NCBI RefSeq assembly: GCF_002993285.1
Contig: NZ_CP027433.1
Coordinates: 930,001 to 994,000, forward strand
Source: Gordonia iterans
Lineage (GTDB): Bacteria > Actinomycetota > Actinomycetes > Mycobacteriales > Mycobacteriaceae
Direction: 5' to 3'
DNA: 64,000 bases
Position 1 is the stretch's first letter. Every line of letters begins with the position of its first letter. Below the pieces are notes generated by a model that saw nothing but the letters and a program-made list of their open reading frames with translations, searched no databases and had not been told where the DNA came from. Of the stretch, positions 59,878-64,000 are shown in pieces. The translations under genes and the position numbers were made by a program.

Positions 59878-59994
59878 GCCTTCCCGGCTCGCCGGTGCGG
59901 TGCGCTCCGGCAGGTCTACAGTTGAGCCGGAAACCCTGCCGGGGAGAGCACGGGCGGGGTGGGAAACATCTTCACGACAGGGAGTGGGCGTGAC

Positions 59995-61512
59995 ATGGAG
60001 CGGTTGAGCGGACTGGACGCTTCGTTCCTCTATCTGGAGACGTCGTCGCAGGTGATGAACGTTGCGGCGATTCTCCAGGTGGATCCGACGACGATCCCGG
60101 GCGGGTACAGCTTCGAGAAGCTGCGGGCCGAGATGGCGCGCCGGGTCAAGGGCATGCCGGTGCTGCGGCGCAAGATCGCCGACTCGCTGACCAATGTCGA
60201 CCATCCGGTATGGCAAGAGGACGCCGACTTCGACATCGAGCGGCACGTGCACCGGATCGCCATTCCGTCGCCGGGACGGATCGACGAGGTGGCGCAGATG
60301 TGCAGCCACCTGGTCGGTCAGGTGCTCGACCGGAAGAAGCCGCTGTGGGACCTGTGGGTGATGGAGGGCATGGAGGGTGGCCGGATCGCGCTGATGCTCC
60401 GCATGCATCACGCGTCGGTCGACGGCGCGACCGTCGCCGACATCCTCGGTCAGCTGGCGACGGCGACTCCCGATCCGCCGCCGCTGGACCCCGACCTGGT
60501 GGCGATCTCCGCGGGCGCGGCCCCCCGCGCGGAGATGGCGGTCGGCGGCGCGCTGAACTTCTTCATGCAGCGGCCCATCGCCGCGCTCAAGCTGATCCCG
60601 AAGACGCTGCCGGTGCCGGTCGAGTGGGTCAAGCGGGTGCGCTCCGGCGACGGCATGCCCGCCCCGTTCCTGGCTCCGCGGACTCGCTTCAACGCCCCGC
60701 TCACGCCGCGCCGAGCGATCGCGCTGACGCAGCTGCCGCTGGCCGACGTCAAACGGGTCAAGAACCACTACGGCGTCAAGATGAACGACGTCGTGCTCGC
60801 GATGACCGGCGGCGCGCTCCGCGACTACCTCGTGGTGCGCGACGAACTGCCCGAGGGGCCGCTGGTGGGCATGGTTCCGGTGTCGGTGCGCGGTTCCGAC
60901 GAGACCGACCTGATCGTGACCGGTACCAACAAGGTGACCGGGATGTTCACTCGGCTGCCGACCCCGGTGGAGGACCCGGTGGAGCGGATCCGGGTGGCCG
61001 GGATCTACGCGAACCAGGCCAAGGCGCACCACCACGACGTCGAGCCGAACCTGCTGCGGGCGTTCGCCGAGTTCGCGCCCGGCAACACGCTCGGCGCGTT
61101 CATGCGGCTCTACGCCGATCGCCGCCTGTCGGTGCTGCATCCGCCGATCTTCAACGCGGTGATCTCCAATGTGGCGGGCCCGGCCTTCGACATGTACTTC
61201 CTGGGCGCCAAAGTGGAGGCGGTCTATCCGCTGGCGCCGATCTTCCACGGACTCGGACTCAACATCACTGTCTTCTCCTCCGGGGACAAGCTCAATGTCG
61301 GGCTGCTGACCTGCGCCGATCTCACACCGGACATCTGGGACCTGTGCCACGCCTTCGAGGCTCAGCTCGCGGAACTGATCGCTGCGGTCGAGCGCGACGA
61401 GTCGGCGGCACAGGTCGGGGAGGCGATGGATGCGGTGATCCGCGAGGCGGTGGAGAACGCCGAGATCGACGAGATCGCGGTGGAACTCCACGGCGACGAC
61501 GCCGAGTCCTGA
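59995..61512 (+). CDS. Wax ester synthase / diacylglycerol acyltransferase (WS/DGAT), second copy
   Basis: From the ATG at 59995 (AGGGAG upstream) the product has 505 residues. It opens MERLSGLDASFLYLETSSQV, which is canonical for WS/DGAT, and has the active motif HHASVDG near residue 139. Further family segments are MNDVVLAMTGGALRDYL and FNAVISNVAGPAFDMYFLGA. It is longer and more canonical than the first copy at 852-2216. It esterifies acyl-CoA to make triacylglycerol or wax. The 30-residue acidic C-terminal tail is unusual but harmless looking. It lies near an acyl-ACP desaturase. Confidence 0.93.
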   Translation: MERLSGLDASFLYLETSSQVMNVAAILQVDPTTIPGGYSFEKLRAEMARRVKGMPVLRRKIADSLTNVDHPVWQEDADFDIERHVHRIAIPSPGRIDEVAQMCSHLVGQVLDRKKPLWDLWVMEGMEGGRIALMLRMHHASVDGATVADILGQLATATPDPPPLDPDLVAISAGAAPRAEMAVGGALNFFMQRPIAALKLIPKTLPVPVEWVKRVRSGDGMPAPFLAPRTRFNAPLTPRRAIALTQLPLADVKRVKNHYGVKMNDVVLAMTGGALRDYLVVRDELPEGPLVGMVPVSVRGSDETDLIVTGTNKVTGMFTRLPTPVEDPVERIRVAGIYANQAKAHHHDVEPNLLRAFAEFAPGNTLGAFMRLYADRRLSVLHPPIFNAVISNVAGPAFDMYFLGAKVEAVYPLAPIFHGLGLNITVFSSGDKLNVGLLTCADLTPDIWDLCHAFEAQLAELIAAVERDESAAQVGEAMDAVIREAVENAEIDEIAVELHGDDAES

Positions 61513-61582
61513 CTCGCCGCCTCCGGACTCGCCGCACGGTGCACGACGGCGATTGTCGGCGGCTCGTGCGACCATCGACCGC

Positions 61583-63274
61583 ATGATCGTGACGGGAGAG
61601 GGCCCGGTGCCGGCCAGCGCTGACGACACCGCACCGCGGCGGAAGGCCCGCGGTGCGTTCTTCACCCCGCCCGAGGTCGCCGATTTCATGACGGCGTGGG
61701 CCGTGCGCGACGGCGCCGACCGCGTGCTCGAGCCGTCGGCCGGCGATGCCGAGTTCATGGTCGCCGCTGCGCGGCGTCTGCGTGCCCTGGGGCCTGAGGG
61801 GCGCGCGCCGGAGGTGCACGGCGTGGAGATCCACCCACCCAGCGCCGGCGAGGCGGTCCGTCGGGTGCGTGCGGTCGGCGGCGAGCCGGTGCTGACCGTC
61901 GGCGACTTCTTCGCCGTCGAGCCGTCGGCCGGGTACGACGCGGTGATCGGGAATCCGCCGTACATCCGGTTTCAGGACTTCGCGGGAGAGCCGCGGGCCC
62001 GGGCCCGGCGGGCGGCGCTGCGGGCCGGAGTCGCGCTGTCCGGGCTCGCGTCGAGCTGGGCGGCGTTCACCGTGCACGCCATGCAGTTCCTGCGGCCGGG
62101 CGGACGCCTGGCGCTGGTGCTGCCCGGGGAGCTGATGTCGGTGAACTACGCCGCACCCGTGCGCAGGCACCTGTTCCAGAGCTTCTCCTCGGTGGAGCTG
62201 GTGCTGTTCGACGAGCAGTTGTTCCCCGACGCCGAGACCGAGGTGGTCCTGGTGCTGGCCGACGGCTACGGTGCGGGGCCGGCCGATCACGCCGTGGTCC
62301 GGCCGGTCCGGGACGCCGCCGCGCTCGCGGACTCGGCGAGCGGCCGCCGCTGGAGGCCCGCCGATCCCGCCGGGAAGTGGACCGGCGGTCTGGTGGATCC
62401 GTACGCGCTCGAGGCGCTGACCGCGGCCGCGGGCGCCGGAGACTTCGCCGAGCTGTCGCAGTGGGGGGAGACCACCCTCGGGATGGTCACCGGGAACAAC
62501 CGCTTCTTCACCATGCCGCCCGAACGAGCGGCGGCGCTCGGCTTCGCTGCCCGGGAACTGCTGACGGTGTCACCGCCCGGCAGCGCGCACCTGCGCGGGC
62601 TGGAGCTCACCGAGTCCGGGCTCTCCGCGCTGGGCGAGGCGGGCAAGTCGACGCGGCTGTTCGCGCCGGGCGCTCGTCCGTCGGCCGCGGCCAAGCGATA
62701 CATCGATACCGGCGAGGCATTGGGCGTGGACACCGCGTACAAATGCCGGGTGCGCAGCCCGTGGTATCGGGTACCGCTGCTCGATCCGGCTGATTTACTG
62801 CTGACCTGCATGAACGCCGACACTCCGCGGCTGACGACCAACGCCGCCGGTGCGCGGCACCTCAACTCGGTACACGGGGTGTACCTGCGCGAGGAGGTCC
62901 GCGACCTCGGGCGGCGGCTGCTGCCGCTGGCGAGCCTGAACTCGGTCACGCTGCTGCACGCGGAGCTGGTGGGCCGCTCGTACGGCGGCGGGATCCTGAA
63001 GATGGAGCCGCGTGAAGCCGACGGATGGTTGCAGCCGGCGCCCGCCACGATCGAGGCGCGGGCGGATGCGCTCACGGCGGTGCGGTCCCGGGTGGCGGCG
63101 ACGCTGGCGGCGCGCGATCTGGCCGGCGCGGTGGCGCTGGTGGACGAGGTGCTCTTCGGAGGTGGGCGTGCGGGCGAGTCGGCGCCACTCGACGTGTCCG
63201 GGTTGGCCGCGGTACGGCGAGCCCGCGCCGAGCTGGCCACCCGGCGCGCGGAGCGAGGCCGACGACGTGCCTGA
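61583..63274 (+). CDS. N6-adenine DNA methyltransferase (type II R-M, N-terminal MTase plus target recognition)
   Basis: The 563-residue protein begins with RGAFFTPPEVADFMTAWAV and VLEPSAGDAEFM (SAM-binding motif I), followed by YDAVIGNPPYIRFQ with the catalytic NPPY near residue 133. The order of motifs is that of gamma-class N6-adenine methylases of type II systems (TaqI/XamI-like). The second half (about 280-540) would hold the target-recognition region. ATG 61583 is preferred to TTG 61553, without strong ribosome-binding evidence for either. It overlaps the downstream gene by 8 nt, as in a coupled methylase-nuclease pair. The recognition sequence is unknown. Confidence 0.88.
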   Translation: MIVTGEGPVPASADDTAPRRKARGAFFTPPEVADFMTAWAVRDGADRVLEPSAGDAEFMVAAARRLRALGPEGRAPEVHGVEIHPPSAGEAVRRVRAVGGEPVLTVGDFFAVEPSAGYDAVIGNPPYIRFQDFAGEPRARARRAALRAGVALSGLASSWAAFTVHAMQFLRPGGRLALVLPGELMSVNYAAPVRRHLFQSFSSVELVLFDEQLFPDAETEVVLVLADGYGAGPADHAVVRPVRDAAALADSASGRRWRPADPAGKWTGGLVDPYALEALTAAAGAGDFAELSQWGETTLGMVTGNNRFFTMPPERAAALGFAARELLTVSPPGSAHLRGLELTESGLSALGEAGKSTRLFAPGARPSAAAKRYIDTGEALGVDTAYKCRVRSPWYRVPLLDPADLLLTCMNADTPRLTTNAAGARHLNSVHGVYLREEVRDLGRRLLPLASLNSVTLLHAELVGRSYGGGILKMEPREADGWLQPAPATIEARADALTAVRSRVAATLAARDLAGAVALVDEVLFGGGRAGESAPLDVSGLAAVRRARAELATRRAERGRRRA

Positions 63275-64000
63275 ACCGACGATGAAAGATCACGCGTGGG
63301 CCGGGTTCGATCGGATCGTCGCCGAGGCGGCTCCCGATGGCGAGCACACCAATCCGTGGCGCCGGACCGCTGAGGGAGCACTCGACTACCGGCCCGACTA
63401 TCCGACGCTGTGCAGCCTGCTCGGGGTGCCGCTCGCGCTCGGTGCCAAGACCCAGTCCGGGGTACCCGCTCTCGCGATCGACGTGTGGCTCAGTTACGAA
63501 TTGCGCCGCGCCGGTTTCGACTCCGATGCGACCTGGCCGCGGGCGACGATGCCACGCGTGCTGCCGGCCGCGGTCGCCAATCTCCTCGCCGCCCTGCCGC
63601 AGAAGGAGCGTTCCCTGGTGGAGGCGCGGTTGCGGCGCAAGTCGGTCCCCGGCGTCACCGCCTCCAGCGCCAACATCCTCGGCAAGAACTACACCAAGCA
63701 GGTGGACGTGGTGATGTCGGACTGGGCGACCGGTCCAGAACTGCTGATCTCGACCAAGCGCATGGACTCGTCGTACGGGAAGAACGCGGCCAATCGCGTC
63801 GAGGAGTCGTACGGCGACGCCAAGAACCTCCGGCTGCGGCATCCGCTCGCGGCGCTCGGCTTCGTGTTCGGCCTGCGCTCGGACATCCTCGTGAAAGAGC
63901 CGGACACCGCGGACTGGCTGATCGACCTGCTGGGCAAGCTCGGCCGCGAGGACGACGCCTACCACGCCACCTGTCTGCTGATGCTCGACTACGACGACGG
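63267..64000 (+). CDS. Probable restriction endonuclease, 5' part (3' end outside window)
   Basis: The frame opens at GTG 63267, 8 nt inside the methyltransferase gene, with an alternative ATG at 63282 (MKDHAWAGFDRIVAEAA). It runs to the window edge, about 244 codons. A PD-(D/E)xK-like core may be TKQVDVVMSDWATGPELLIS followed by TKRMDSSYGKN, with Asp in VDVV, Glu in ELL and Lys in STK. Position directly after an N6-adenine methylase supports the nuclease of a type II restriction-modification system. I do not recognise the exact family, and the C-terminus is missing. Confidence 0.65.
   Translation, partial: MPEPTMKDHAWAGFDRIVAEAAPDGEHTNPWRRTAEGALDYRPDYPTLCSLLGVPLALGAKTQSGVPALAIDVWLSYELRRAGFDSDATWPRATMPRVLPAAVANLLAALPQKERSLVEARLRRKSVPGVTASSANILGKNYTKQVDVVMSDWATGPELLISTKRMDSSYGKNAANRVEESYGDAKNLRLRHPLAALGFVFGLRSDILVKEPDTADWLIDLLGKLGREDDAYHATCLLMLDYDD

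Overview
The window is high-GC (about two thirds G+C) actinobacterial chromosome, most likely Gordonia or a close relative in the Mycobacteriales. The evidence is the gene content: mycothiol synthase MshD, LmeA-like lipoprotein-type protein, DesA1-type acyl-ACP desaturase, two WS/DGAT wax ester/triacylglycerol synthases, an EccA-type AAA ATPase, a GlnR-type regulator and DUF3073. Many genes appear leaderless, with a TANNNT -10 box 6-8 nt before the start codon. From 17.4 kb to 59.1 kb the gene order follows the M. tuberculosis Rv0803-Rv0824c block (purL, purF, purM, DUF3073, ygfZ-like, pabC-like, FABP/nitrobindin-like, sseC/cysA2-like, lmeA, glnR, mshD, pst, phoU, LCP, dus, desA1), with local insertions. 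The synteny is from memory, not a search.

Layout. 0-6.5 kb: partial sulfotransferase, WS/DGAT, and a fatty/sterol acyl-CoA oxidation operon (echA and three fadE genes) behind a CAAG-N2-CTTG operator. 6.6-9.2 kb: a Fic-domain AMP-transferase gene with palindromic upstream sites, and a CobW zinc GTPase behind a Zur-like box. 9.3-13.4 kb: cysD-cysNC (APS/PAPS synthesis) followed 2 nt later by a membrane Ser/Thr kinase. 13.4-17.4 kb: three small membrane proteins, a vapBC toxin-antitoxin pair and an orphan eccA-like gene. 17.5-20.2 kb: purL and a DUF2752 membrane protein. 20.3-23.3 kb: a DUF222/HNH (13E12-type) pseudogene split by an intact-looking IS3-family element. 23.5-29.6 kb: repeat-rich remnants, a dispanin-like protein, GDPD-like, DapB-like, SpoIIAA-like, GCS2-like and PHP phosphoesterase genes.

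29.6-35.5 kb: sterol-carrier-like gene, purF, purM, DUF3073, ygfZ-like and pabC-like genes. 35.7-41.8 kb: cydABDC (cytochrome bd oxidase and its assembly ABC transporter). 41.9-49.6 kb: an unknown gene, a double-hotdog thioesterase, a nitrobindin-like gene coupled to a 32-residue membrane peptide, DUF1416-sseA, lmeA, glnR and mshD. 49.7-54.5 kb: pstSCAB facing phoU. 54.6-61.5 kb: an LCP cell-wall ligase, dus, desA1, a SnoaL-like gene and a second WS/DGAT. 61.6-64 kb: an N6-adenine DNA methyltransferase overlapping a probable restriction endonuclease that runs off the edge.

The common physiological theme is lipid storage and oxidation, sulfur and phosphate assimilation, purine synthesis and microaerobic respiration. 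The most distinctive DNA-level signal is a family of short mosaic repeats (18, 21 or 22 nt units, related to TTTCGACTCGCT and GCTCAACCATCGA) that occurs between genes, as long inverted repeats, and in frame inside at least two proteins. No CRISPR array, rRNA, tRNA or replication origin was seen.
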